Positions 25,936 to 34,437 of a stretch of 64,000 nucleotides of DNA are shown here, piece by piece. The first letter of the stretch is position 1. Each line of letters begins with the position of its first letter. The DNA is from Geoalkalibacter subterraneus (GTDB lineage: Bacteria > Desulfobacterota > Desulfuromonadia > Desulfuromonadales > Geoalkalibacteraceae): positions 2,108,001-2,172,000 of the forward strand of contig NZ_CP010311.1 of assembly GCF_000827125.1 (NCBI RefSeq), given 5' to 3'. The notes under the pieces are model-generated. The model searched no databases. It was not told the origin of the DNA and worked only from the letters and a program-made list of their open reading frames with translations. The position numbers and the translations under genes were made by a program.

Positions 25936-28900
25936 TTTGCTTTACCCCGGTGAACCAGCGAATACATTAGCGGCACCAGAATCAATGTCACAAGGCCGCT
26001 GACCGACAGTCCCCCAATGACCGTGATGCCCAGTGCATTCCATATTTCAGAGCCTTCCCCTCTGGAAAGGGCTAATGGGACCATGCCGAATATGGTGGTC
26101 AAACTCGTCATGAGCACCGGCCTCAGGCGTGTTTTTCCGCCCGTGACCACCGCTTCGTTTAGCGTCATCCCACCTGCTCTCAGTTGCTTGGTATAATCCA
26201 CGAGCACAATGGCGTTCTTTACAACAATGCCCATGAGCATGATTACCCCGATGAAGCTCATCAGGTTGAGCGGAGTGGCCGTGGCAACGAAGGCCCATAT
26301 CACTCCGGCGAAGGCGAAAGGAACCGAAAACATGATGATGAATGGATCAACGAAATCCTCGAACTCCCCTGCCATGACCATGTAGACAAGGACTATTCCC
26401 AGAATCAAAAGGAGGGTCAGGTCGCGGAACGCTTTTCGCTGTTCCTCCACCTCCCCGCCCCATTCGATGGAAACGCCGGGAGGCAGGTCAAGAGAGGCCA
26501 TCTTTTCTCGAACATCCCGTACCACATCCCCCAGAACCCTGCCCTGGACGCCCGCCTGAACCTTTGTGACGCGGGTCCTGTTTTTCCGGTCGATCTCCAC
26601 GGGCCCAAAGGTTTCCCGAACAGACGCGACGTTCCGGAGCTTAATGGTCTGACCGGTCAGGGTGGTGATGGGGGTTTCCCCGATTTCACGAATCGTTTCC
26701 CGCTGGTCTTTTTTCAGTCGCAACTCGATGTCGAAGTCGTCACCCGCCTCCCGGAACTTCGTATCATCGAATCCATAGTAGTTGGTCCTCAATGCGTCGG
26801 CGACAAGCGCCACATTCAATCCCAGGGATGCCGCCTTATCCCGGTCAAGACAAATCCGCACTTCCGGCCGTGGTCTCTTTCTGCTGACAGAGACATCCAC
26901 TGCGCCGGGTGTGGTTTCCACGATGCGCTGGATCTTTGCGGCGGCTTTGTCGGTCGTCTCGATATCATGGCCCAGAATATCGATGCTGATAGGCCGGCCG
27001 CCTCCCAGGAACGCCTTTTGGATGACGCTTACGGCGCTGGCGGAAAAATTCTCAACGCCCGGCAGTTTTATGACCTGCTCACGAAGCTCCGAAGCGACCT
27101 CCTTGGCATGGCGACTCCGTTCTTTTTTATCAATGAGACGCCCTCCGATGCGACCGATGCCGGTTCCCTCTTCAAAACCGAGGGCTGTTAAAAATCCTTT
27201 CTTGGTCTGACCTGCCAGGGCATAGGAGGCTTCCATTTCCGGAATGGCGTTCACCGCGTTGAGCATTTCTTCCGTGGTTCCGGCCGTGACCTCCACTCGG
27301 GTGCCCTGCGCCATCTCCAGGACCACCTCCACTTCCCCCGAATCCACTTCGGGGAAAAATTCCGTACCGACCAAAGGAATCAGTGCCAGACTGCCGATAA
27401 ATACAATAACTATAAGTGAAAGCAAAATGTTACGGTGCCTTAGTCCCCATCCCAGGACGTGAGAATAACCGGCTTCGATTCCATTCAGCAAACGCTCGCT
27501 CCATACAAATACCGGATTGAGCTTTCTTTGATCCCGTGAACGGAGCAAACGGGAAGCAGCCATGGGGGTCAACGTCAATGAAATGAAAAGCGAGGCCAGA
27601 ATCGTAATCAAGATCATGAACGCCAACTGACCAAAGATGATGCCGGCGATCCCTTTCACTAAGAGAAGAGGGGCGAAGACAGCTACAATGGTCAATGTTG
27701 ACGCGGCTACCGCCATACCCACTTCGGATGTTCCCTCCACGGCGGCCAACTGCGGAGGCTTGCCATCGTCCACATGCCGCACGATGTTTTCAAGTACGAC
27801 GATGGCATCGTCCACCACCATTCCCACAGCAATGGCAAGACTCATCATGGAAATGACGTTGATGGTATAATCCATGACGAAGAGGCCGATAAAGGCGACG
27901 ATAATCGAAAAAGGAATTGCCATTGAGACGACCAGGCTGGTGCGAAACCGCCGGAGAAACAGGAAACAGACGACAATGACCAAAAGGCCTCCGACGACGG
28001 CGGCTTCGGTCAAACTATTGATCATCGCATAAATGTGATCTGAGTTATCCAGAATCCCGTGGATTTCGATATCCGCCGGCACTTCGGTCTTCAGTGTCTT
28101 GAGGCGATCTTTTATGGCTTCGATCACGTTGACGGTGTTGGTCCCGGACTGCTTCTGAATAATCAAGGCAATCGCAGGAAGCTTGCCGGAACGCGCCCAC
28201 TCCTGCGGCTCCTCAAAGGCATCGGTGACCGTGGCCACGTCTCTGAGCCGCACAAGCGCGTCGCCGTTGCTTCCGATCACCGTATTTGCGATTTCCGCTG
28301 CATCCCGATAGCGCCCCGCCACTCTGATCTGGAGTTCATTCCTCCCGATCTTGACGGTGCCCACCGGAAGGTTCAGGTTTTCAGCGGCGAGAACATTTCT
28401 GATCTGCTGGACGGAAATGTGATAAGCATCTATTGCTTCGCGGTCGAAATGCACATTGATCTGTCTTTCCTGACCGCCGATATAGACGACAGCGCCCACG
28501 CCGGGCACACGCTTCAACGGATCGGCGATCTGCTTGTCCACAATTCTGTAAAGATCGGGACTGCTTTCTTCCGCCGTCACCGTCATGATGAGCACCGGCA
28601 CCATGGAACTGCTGAACTTGAAGATAAAGGGGTCTTCCGCTCCATCGGCAAGGTCCGGCTTGGCAAGATCGATCTTCTCCCGGATATCGTTGACCGCAAC
28701 ATCCAGGTCGGTGCCCCAGTTGAATATGCAATTGACGATGGCGATGTTGTCTTTGGACTTTGACTCCAGCCGGTCGAGATTCGGTGTGGTGGAAAGCTGG
28801 TCTTCCAGGTACTTGGTCACCTCCGACTCAACATCCGTGGCGGAAGCCCCCGGATAGGGTGTGATGACACTCACGGCCGGAGGTTCAATATCCGGCAACA

Positions 28901-29006
28901 AGTCGAGGTTGAGCCTGAAAAAAGCCACGCAACCCAGCAATGTAATGGCAGCGAAAACCATAACGGTCGTGACCGGCCTGCGGACGGATATCTCCGGTAA
29001 TTTCAT
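25932..29006 (-). CDS. RND-family (HAE type) inner membrane efflux pump
   Basis: 1024 residues, the usual length for AcrB-like pumps. Transmembrane segment 1 (VTTVMVFAAITLLGCVAFF) is followed by the first porter loop, the central bundle with the proton-relay pair in GMVVDDAIVVLENI, a second large periplasmic loop and the C-terminal bundle ending in GMVPLALSRGEGSEIW and a short basic tail. It would export hydrophobic compounds using the proton gradient, together with the HlyD adaptor and TolC-like channel of the same operon. The start overlaps the small membrane protein stop (ATGA). Confidence 0.95.
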   Translation of the reverse strand: MKLPEISVRRPVTTVMVFAAITLLGCVAFFRLNLDLLPDIEPPAVSVITPYPGASATDVESEVTKYLEDQLSTTPNLDRLESKSKDNIAIVNCIFNWGTDLDVAVNDIREKIDLAKPDLADGAEDPFIFKFSSSMVPVLIMTVTAEESSPDLYRIVDKQIADPLKRVPGVGAVVYIGGQERQINVHFDREAIDAYHISVQQIRNVLAAENLNLPVGTVKIGRNELQIRVAGRYRDAAEIANTVIGSNGDALVRLRDVATVTDAFEEPQEWARSGKLPAIALIIQKQSGTNTVNVIEAIKDRLKTLKTEVPADIEIHGILDNSDHIYAMINSLTEAAVVGGLLVIVVCFLFLRRFRTSLVVSMAIPFSIIVAFIGLFVMDYTINVISMMSLAIAVGMVVDDAIVVLENIVRHVDDGKPPQLAAVEGTSEVGMAVAASTLTIVAVFAPLLLVKGIAGIIFGQLAFMILITILASLFISLTLTPMAASRLLRSRDQRKLNPVFVWSERLLNGIEAGYSHVLGWGLRHRNILLSLIVIVFIGSLALIPLVGTEFFPEVDSGEVEVVLEMAQGTRVEVTAGTTEEMLNAVNAIPEMEASYALAGQTKKGFLTALGFEEGTGIGRIGGRLIDKKERSRHAKEVASELREQVIKLPGVENFSASAVSVIQKAFLGGGRPISIDILGHDIETTDKAAAKIQRIVETTPGAVDVSVSRKRPRPEVRICLDRDKAASLGLNVALVADALRTNYYGFDDTKFREAGDDFDIELRLKKDQRETIREIGETPITTLTGQTIKLRNVASVRETFGPVEIDRKNRTRVTKVQAGVQGRVLGDVVRDVREKMASLDLPPGVSIEWGGEVEEQRKAFRDLTLLLILGIVLVYMVMAGEFEDFVDPFIIMFSVPFAFAGVIWAFVATATPLNLMSFIGVIMLMGIVVKNAIVLVDYTKQLRAGGMTLNEAVVTGGKTRLRPVLMTSLTTIFGMVPLALSRGEGSEIWNALGITVIGGLSVSGLVTLILVPLMYSLVHRGKAK

Positions 29007-29497
29007 TTCTGTTCCCCTTGCTTGTCGTCACCGTCAGCTTCAAAAAAGTCGACTTCCGTCTTAAGGTCCCGAAGGCATTTGCTTTGCTCGTGCGAACATA
29101 TCCTGGCCCAGGCAATAACGCTGATCCAACCTGCTGCGACAAGAGAAAGGATAGCGGCGGTTTTTCCAGGAAAATGGGTTGTGATGGCCCAGATTGCCAG
29201 TGCCCCAGATGTGATTCCAACAATCAGCCAGACGAATAGATGGCAAGTGCACGGATCACGATCAGGGACCGGAGGAGAGAACCAAATCCGTTCCCCGATC
29301 TCAGTCCGTTCGAATTCTGCGTCATCAAGGTTTGTTTCAATTATCCTGTTCTTGAACTTGACAACGACAATCTTCCTTTCGGGCCGTCCACTGAATGATT
29401 CCATTCTTTTTTTCTCGATCACTTCTCCTTTGACCCTCAGAGAACGCAGACGATCAACGAGGCGTTTTTCTTGTAACTGACAAATATTAATTCCCAT
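29003..29497 (-). CDS. Small membrane protein of the efflux operon
   Basis: 164 residues from the ATG at 29497, chosen because GGAGGACGG precedes it; a longer frame lacks such a site. A charged N-terminal 90 residues (SFSGRPERKIVVVKFKNRI) is followed by two hydrophobic stretches (CHLFVWLIVGITSGALAIW and AAILSLVAAGWISVIAW) and a charged tail. I recognise no family. The overlap with the patatin and RND genes indicates that it is translated with them. A role as assembly or regulatory partner of the pump would be a guess. Confidence 0.7.
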   Translation of the reverse strand: MGINICQLQEKRLVDRLRSLRVKGEVIEKKRMESFSGRPERKIVVVKFKNRIIETNLDDAEFERTEIGERIWFSPPVPDRDPCTCHLFVWLIVGITSGALAIWAITTHFPGKTAAILSLVAAGWISVIAWARICSHEQSKCLRDLKTEVDFFEADGDDKQGEQK

Positions 29498-30494
29498 CTT
29501 CCGTCCTCCCCGGTAAAAAACCTCCTGGCAAATCTCTTTTGGCGGCACACTTCCATCTTTCTTTGAGCTGCACCATGGCTTCTCGGTACCCCTCGGCAAT
29601 GGCCTCCTCGGCCCGATGGAATTCGAGAAAACGAACATCCCCCAGCTTCGGCCGAATCAGCAGATCGGGCGGATCGGTTGCCAATCTTGTTGCGGTGATC
29701 TGCACTTCCATAATATTGATTGCAGTCGTCAACACATCAAAGATATTTGGCACGGGGTCCCTTTGCAGCCACTGGCGCACTTGCGATAACGCGGGCGAAC
29801 CGAATTCGCTGAGCCTGTTGGTCAGATCCTGCGCGATTCTCCATTCTGCGGGCTGGGGCTGAACAACCATACCTGCCACCGATGAATCAACCGGAGCGAT
29901 GCCGGCGGTACTCCTTTTGTCGATAATGTCATGGTTCAAATCAACAGCGATGACGTAATCCGCTCCCATTTTCCTGACAGCGCTCACCGGCACGGGGTTG
30001 ACCAGCCCTCCATCCACCAGAAAGCCGCCGTTTTTCCTGACCGGCGTGAAAATGCCCGGAACCGAGATGCTCGCGCGGATTGCCTCTATGAGGTCCCCTT
30101 TGTTCAACACGACCTCACGACCCGTGGCCAGGTCGGTGGCAACCGCGCAATAGCGGAGAGGTAATTCTTCAATGTTCATTTCTCGAACATGAGAACGAAA
30201 GAAATCGCTGATCTTCTTTCCATCAATGAGTCCCGACCTCGGAAAAGTTACATCCAGGAAGGAAACAATCTGTTTCCAGTCGAGCTGACGGGCAAAATTT
30301 TCCAGCACATCCATTTTGCCAAGGGCACATGCGGCCCCTACCAACGAACCAATGCTGGTGCCGGCGACGTACCTGATTTCTATTCCTGCCTCAGCTAGTG
30401 CCTGCAATACACCGATATGAGACCATCCCCGTGCGGAGCCGCTACCCAGAGCCAGGCCGATATTTTTCGGAAAACCTGAGCTATCGTCCGACAT
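29487..30494 (-). CDS. Patatin-like phospholipase (RssA type)
   Basis: 335 residues. The oxyanion loop GLALGSGSARGWSHIG is followed by the nucleophile elbow GTSIGS (Ser47) and the catalytic Asp in VDGGLVNPVPV, the Ser-Asp dyad of bacterial patatins. These act as lipases or acyl hydrolases on membrane lipids. The start at 30494 overlaps the end of the adaptor gene by 14 bases. A C-terminal extension of about 100 residues beyond the core is usual. In the operon it may act on lipids affected by the pump's substrates; that is inference. Confidence 0.9.
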   Translation of the reverse strand: MSDDSSGFPKNIGLALGSGSARGWSHIGVLQALAEAGIEIRYVAGTSIGSLVGAACALGKMDVLENFARQLDWKQIVSFLDVTFPRSGLIDGKKISDFFRSHVREMNIEELPLRYCAVATDLATGREVVLNKGDLIEAIRASISVPGIFTPVRKNGGFLVDGGLVNPVPVSAVRKMGADYVIAVDLNHDIIDKRSTAGIAPVDSSVAGMVVQPQPAEWRIAQDLTNRLSEFGSPALSQVRQWLQRDPVPNIFDVLTTAINIMEVQITATRLATDPPDLLIRPKLGDVRFLEFHRAEEAIAEGYREAMVQLKERWKCAAKRDLPGGFLPGRTEDGN

Positions 30495-31698
30495 GTTCAC
30501 CGCCGTTCTTCTTGAAAAGTTGTCCCCCAGAGTTATCCGTCCCATTCTTGTTCAAAATATCTTGCACGCTTACCTCCATGCCTGACTGTAAACGTCCCGC
30601 TCCGCTGGTGACCACTTTGTCATTCTCAACCAAGCCGCCCATCACTTCGGCAAATTGGTCATCCATGGCCCTAATTTCGACCGTTCGCTTATGGGCCTTA
30701 TTTCCTTCCACCACAAAAACGTAATAGGTGCCGCTGCCGGGGAGGCGTTGCAAGGTTTCACGGGGAACGGCAAGGGACCTTCTTTTCTCTGCCGAAAGCT
30801 TCACCCTGGCATACATTCCGTCCACCAACTTCCCGGACGGATTCGGCACCTCGATTCTCATGCGGAAAGTACGCGTCTTTCGGTCCACCAATGGATTGAT
30901 AACGGTTACTTTCCCTGAATACTCATGTCCCGGGAAGGCGTCTGTCGTGATCAGCGCAACAGTTCCAACGACAATCCGGCCAATGTCTGCTTCCGGCAAA
31001 TCGACATCCAGGTTCAGAGATGTTTGGTCCACGATTAGCAGAAGTCGGCCGCCGGGAGCGACCGCCTGACCGATTTCCACATTTCTCTCCACGACAGCGC
31101 CGCCGATAGGCGATCGGATATCTGCATCCTTGAGATGTTCCAGCGCTGTCTCCAAGGCGGCCTTTGCCTGGTCCCTCTGTGCTCGGGCGTAGAACACCGC
31201 TTCCTTGGCGCTTTTAAAGGCCGCTTCTGATGCATCAAAGCGACTTTGCGGAATCACTTTTTCCTTCAGCAGTTCGATTGCGCGTCGGTATTCTTTCTCG
31301 GCCTGTTCAAAATGGGCTTCAGCCTGCGGAACTGCTGCTTCCGCAGCTGCTAGCGCCGCCCGGGCCTGCTTGACGCCGAGATCATAGTTTGTTCTGTCCA
31401 GTTTTATAACGACCTCACCGGCATTGACGCGCTCACCGATATCAACCAGAACCCGGCTCACCGTTCCTGCCACCTTGGGGCTTAGCGGACTCGTGTCTCG
31501 GGCTTTAAAGGTGCCGACGGCGCTGATTTCATCAGCGAATTCGTGCGGGACAACAGATGCGATTGTGACAGGCAACGCCTTGCCCGCCGCGTTCGGATCT
31601 TCATCTTTTTGCCATTGCTTCCTGGAAACTTGGACAGCCAAGAACGCAATAACAGCAGCCGCAATAGCAATGGATATATAGACTCCTCTTCGTCTCAT
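30481..31698 (-). CDS. HlyD-family periplasmic adaptor of the RND pump
   Basis: 405 residues with an N-terminal membrane anchor (YISIAIAAAVIAFLAVQV), the lipoyl halves (SPKVAGTVSRVLVDIGERV and DIRSPIGGAVVERNVEIG), an alpha hairpin rich in Ala and Glu between them, and the beta-barrel and membrane-proximal domains. It connects the RND pump to the outer membrane channel. The start overlaps the TolC gene's stop by four bases. Confidence 0.93.
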   Translation of the reverse strand: MRRRGVYISIAIAAAVIAFLAVQVSRKQWQKDEDPNAAGKALPVTIASVVPHEFADEISAVGTFKARDTSPLSPKVAGTVSRVLVDIGERVNAGEVVIKLDRTNYDLGVKQARAALAAAEAAVPQAEAHFEQAEKEYRRAIELLKEKVIPQSRFDASEAAFKSAKEAVFYARAQRDQAKAALETALEHLKDADIRSPIGGAVVERNVEIGQAVAPGGRLLLIVDQTSLNLDVDLPEADIGRIVVGTVALITTDAFPGHEYSGKVTVINPLVDRKTRTFRMRIEVPNPSGKLVDGMYARVKLSAEKRRSLAVPRETLQRLPGSGTYYVFVVEGNKAHKRTVEIRAMDDQFAEVMGGLVENDKVVTSGAGRLQSGMEVSVQDILNKNGTDNSGGQLFKKNGGEHVGR

Positions 31699-33170
31699 TC
31701 GGCAGACTCCTTTTCCTTGATATCAGGCGGCTCTATCACCATTACGCCCACCGCTCGATGAAGGGCGGCAAGGGCAACGTTGTAATCAAAAAGAGCCTGT
31801 GTGTGATTCGCTTCAGCTCGACTTAAGGCCGTACGAACGTCCAGCACGTCGGTATTTGTGCCTTCTCCTGCCCGGTAGCTGGCTCTTGCCAGGCGGTAAG
31901 CCTCCCTGGCTGTCTTCAGTGCACTCTCAGCCGCATCGATATTCTTTTCTGCTTTTCCGAGGTCCAGGAAGGCTTGGCGCACTTCAAGACGAATGCGATC
32001 TGTCGTTTTATCTCGCTGGATTTTTACCTGAGCCCGTTGCGATCCCGCCTCTCTGACCTTGGCAGCGGTTTTCCCCCAATTCCAGAGGGGAAACTGCGCC
32101 CCTATTCCAACCGTCCAATGCTCTCCGCCTTCCAGATCCCGAAAATCGCCTTCCATATATTCGTAACGCCCTTCCAGGGCAATGGTAGGCAGGTATTCTC
32201 CCCTGGCCGCTTTAAGCGCCTGCTCCGCAGCTGCCATTTTGGAATCCATTGCAGACAGTTCGGGACGTTGCGAAAGGGCCAACTCGGTGAGAGACGAAAG
32301 ATCCGCCCCCGGCCCGGGCGACCGCACCAAGGCTTCCGTCAAACGGACTGATTCTTCAAGGGGCATGCTCAGCAAGTTCTTAAGTGCAGAATATGCCAGG
32401 TCGACGGCGTTGTCAGCGCCATTCAGATCTTTGCGGGCATTGGCAAGTTCCGTTCGGGTGCGAAGCAGGTCAATTTCCGGATTCGCCCCTTTCTCCACCA
32501 GAATCGCCACGTCATGTTCATGCACATTGAGAAGATCGACGGCCTCCACGGCAACACCTTGAAACGCTTCGGCCAACTGTGCGGTCCGATAAGCGCGTGT
32601 AACCTGGAAAACGACTTCCTCTTCAACGGCCCTGTTCTCTTGAGCTTGAGCGTCTCGTGAATACTGGGATGCCTTGCGCGCCGCATTCAATCGCCCTCCC
32701 GTGAAAATGGGCTGCCGGATGACGAGCCCCGCCTTGTATTGATCACGATCCATGAAGGTCAATGATTGCGGTCCCATTGCAAAACTCAACTCCTCGTCCA
32801 GTCGTGTATAGGAAGCCTCCGCCCCCAAAAATGGGAGCATAGCCGATCTGGCCTGAGTTATCTTTGTATTGGCTTGAGTCAGGGCTTCCCGTGTAAGGCG
32901 GATATCGTAATTCTGTTGCAACGCTATTTTCAGGCAATCGCTTAACGAAAGGTGTATATTGCCATCCTTTTCGAGCTTGCGAAGCTCCTCAACGGGAGCA
33001 GAGGGACGATTGCCTTCTATTTCCGGCGATTTTTCGGCGATTGCATCGGAATGGCCGTGCAACGGCTCGGCGGCAGCGCTAATAGAAATACAACCCGCTG
33101 TCAGCAGCAATCCACCTCCCACCAGAAGCATAACCATGGTGCGAGCTGTTATCCTTAAGGCTTTTTTCAT
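31695..33170 (-). CDS. TolC-like outer membrane efflux lipoprotein
   Basis: 491 residues. A signal peptide ends in the lipobox LLTAGC, so the mature protein is probably a lipoprotein. Two repeated OEP domains follow (SLSDCLKIALQQNYDIRLTREAL and the second near LARASYRAGEGTNTDVLDVRTAL). It forms the outer membrane channel of the tripartite system. Overlap with the TetR gene by ATGA shows that it is co-transcribed with the regulator. Confidence 0.92.
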   Translation of the reverse strand: MKKALRITARTMVMLLVGGGLLLTAGCISISAAAEPLHGHSDAIAEKSPEIEGNRPSAPVEELRKLEKDGNIHLSLSDCLKIALQQNYDIRLTREALTQANTKITQARSAMLPFLGAEASYTRLDEELSFAMGPQSLTFMDRDQYKAGLVIRQPIFTGGRLNAARKASQYSRDAQAQENRAVEEEVVFQVTRAYRTAQLAEAFQGVAVEAVDLLNVHEHDVAILVEKGANPEIDLLRTRTELANARKDLNGADNAVDLAYSALKNLLSMPLEESVRLTEALVRSPGPGADLSSLTELALSQRPELSAMDSKMAAAEQALKAARGEYLPTIALEGRYEYMEGDFRDLEGGEHWTVGIGAQFPLWNWGKTAAKVREAGSQRAQVKIQRDKTTDRIRLEVRQAFLDLGKAEKNIDAAESALKTAREAYRLARASYRAGEGTNTDVLDVRTALSRAEANHTQALFDYNVALAALHRAVGVMVIEPPDIKEKESAE

Positions 33171-33787
33171 TCGGCCATCACCCCTTTGAGAAACATGTCA
33201 CTGATCACCGGGGCATTCGCCTTGTATGAATGCCGTTCCGGATCTTCCAGCCAACAGAAGAGAAAAGCGTTGGTGATTCCCTCCAGGGCCACGGCCATAT
33301 AGTAGGGGTTCAGATCGCGAAGCACGTTTTTGCGAATACCTTTTTCCAGTGTCGAAGCCAGTTGCTCTACCAGTTCGTCATAAAGCTTGCGAATGTCCTG
33401 ATCGAGACCGGCCTTGATGTTGAAACTCGCACCCCGCGTTTCAGCAAAATAGAGCCGCAACGTGGCAACGTCATCGGCAAAGATCCCCGCTTTAGCGGAA
33501 ATGTAGTCTTTGAGAATAGTCAGGACGTCACCTTCCCTCGAAAGGACTCCGCTCAGGGTATGATGATATTCCGCTGCCTTTTCCATCATGAGGGCCTTGT
33601 AGAGGTGCTCCTTGTTCTTGAAGAATTTGTAAAGCGTTCCGATGGCAAACTCTGCTCTTTCTGCAATCTCGTGCATGGATACGTTGTGGTATCCTTTCTT
33701 CGAGAAAAGCTCGAGTGCAGCGGCAAGCATCTGCCGACGATGTCTGCGTTTTTCTCTTTCCCGACGTGGGAGCTTCTCATCTTGCAT
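33167..33787 (-). CDS. TetR/AcrR-family regulator, first gene of the efflux operon
   Basis: 206 residues. The N-terminal helix-turn-helix is canonical (ALELFSKKGYHNVSMHEIAERAEFAIGTLYKFFKNKEHL, residues about 25-63); the rest is a ligand-binding helical domain. It is expected to repress the operon it heads and to release DNA on binding an effector, perhaps a pump substrate. A palindrome-like site with a TTGACA box lies about 80 bases upstream. Confidence 0.92.
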   Translation of the reverse strand: MQDEKLPRREREKRRHRRQMLAAALELFSKKGYHNVSMHEIAERAEFAIGTLYKFFKNKEHLYKALMMEKAAEYHHTLSGVLSREGDVLTILKDYISAKAGIFADDVATLRLYFAETRGASFNIKAGLDQDIRKLYDELVEQLASTLEKGIRKNVLRDLNPYYMAVALEGITNAFLFCWLEDPERHSYKANAPVISDMFLKGVMAE

Positions 33788-33866
33788 TGCCTGACCTCCG
33801 TTTCCTTGGCAGCATAGAACATTTAAAAACGTGACGGCATGTTCATTTTATGACGTTATATTCTAA

Positions 33867-33895
33867 CCAATACGCGCGTTGGCTCCTTGTGTCAA
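33867..33895 (-). promoter_or_regulatory. Candidate promoter and operator of the efflux operon
   Basis: On the minus strand TTGACA (33895-33890) is followed after 17 bases by TATTGG. Between them and over the latter lies CCAACGCGCGTATTGG, which contains the perfect palindrome ACGCGCGT inside CCAA/TTGG arms. A TetR dimer could bind there and block the promoter. The -10 box is weak, so a second start further down (TAGAATAT) is possible. Confidence 0.45.
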
Positions 33896-33935
33896 GCGGA
33901 AAACCAATAATCCGGATAAGGCCGCAAAGATCGGT

Positions 33936-34403
33936 TCACGGGCGTAACCACTGGCCACTGGCGACTCTTTCCGCGTAAGGCGGGCATGGAATCCAATAGG
34001 TCCAGGCTGGAATCGAGGTGCGACCGCATAGCACCGCCACCATCACCCGCTGGTACATGCTGTGCCCGCCGGGCCGGAAGCCTTCCAGCCGGTCGATGGG
34101 CGGCAGGTCGCGTTGCGGGTCGGTGAAGGTCACCAGCTCTCCGTGGATCAGATTCCAGTCGCCGGTCGGGCGTCCGAAGCACGGCGTGCCGATCTCCTGC
34201 TGTCTGCGGGCGTCGGCCAATGGATCAACACTGCCCCGGGCCAGGATCAGGCCTTCCGGCACCTCGATGGCCGGGAACCCGGCGTGGAGATGGTAGAGCC
34301 TGCCCCAGACCACGGCCTGTTCGATGCTGCGGGCCTGGGCGCAGAAGCGCTGATGGTTCCAATAGCCCCGTTTCAGGGTGCCGTAAACGAAGAGCCGCAA
34401 CAA
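33936..34403 (-). CDS. Gamma-glutamylcyclotransferase-like (AIG2) protein
   Basis: About 155 residues with the signature RLFVYGTLKRGYWNH near the start and the conserved acidic region in PIDRLEGFRPG. Proteins of this fold cyclise gamma-glutamyl amides to 5-oxoproline. A TTG at 34403 (or 34400) is the only reasonable start; no ribosome site is seen. The frame further upstream is in the inserted ISAs1 element, whose target duplication lies only 10 bases upstream, so the promoter region is disrupted. The same-strand amidoligase, amidotransferase and DUF5049 genes lie beyond the insertion and are probably its functional partners. Confidence 0.75.
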   Translation of the reverse strand: MLRLFVYGTLKRGYWNHQRFCAQARSIEQAVVWGRLYHLHAGFPAIEVPEGLILARGSVDPLADARRQQEIGTPCFGRPTGDWNLIHGELVTFTDPQRDLPPIDRLEGFRPGGHSMYQRVMVAVLCGRTSIPAWTYWIPCPPYAERVASGQWLRP

Positions 34404-34437
34404 TTGCTGATTGGGGATTTCGCAAGGCAAATTTGTT

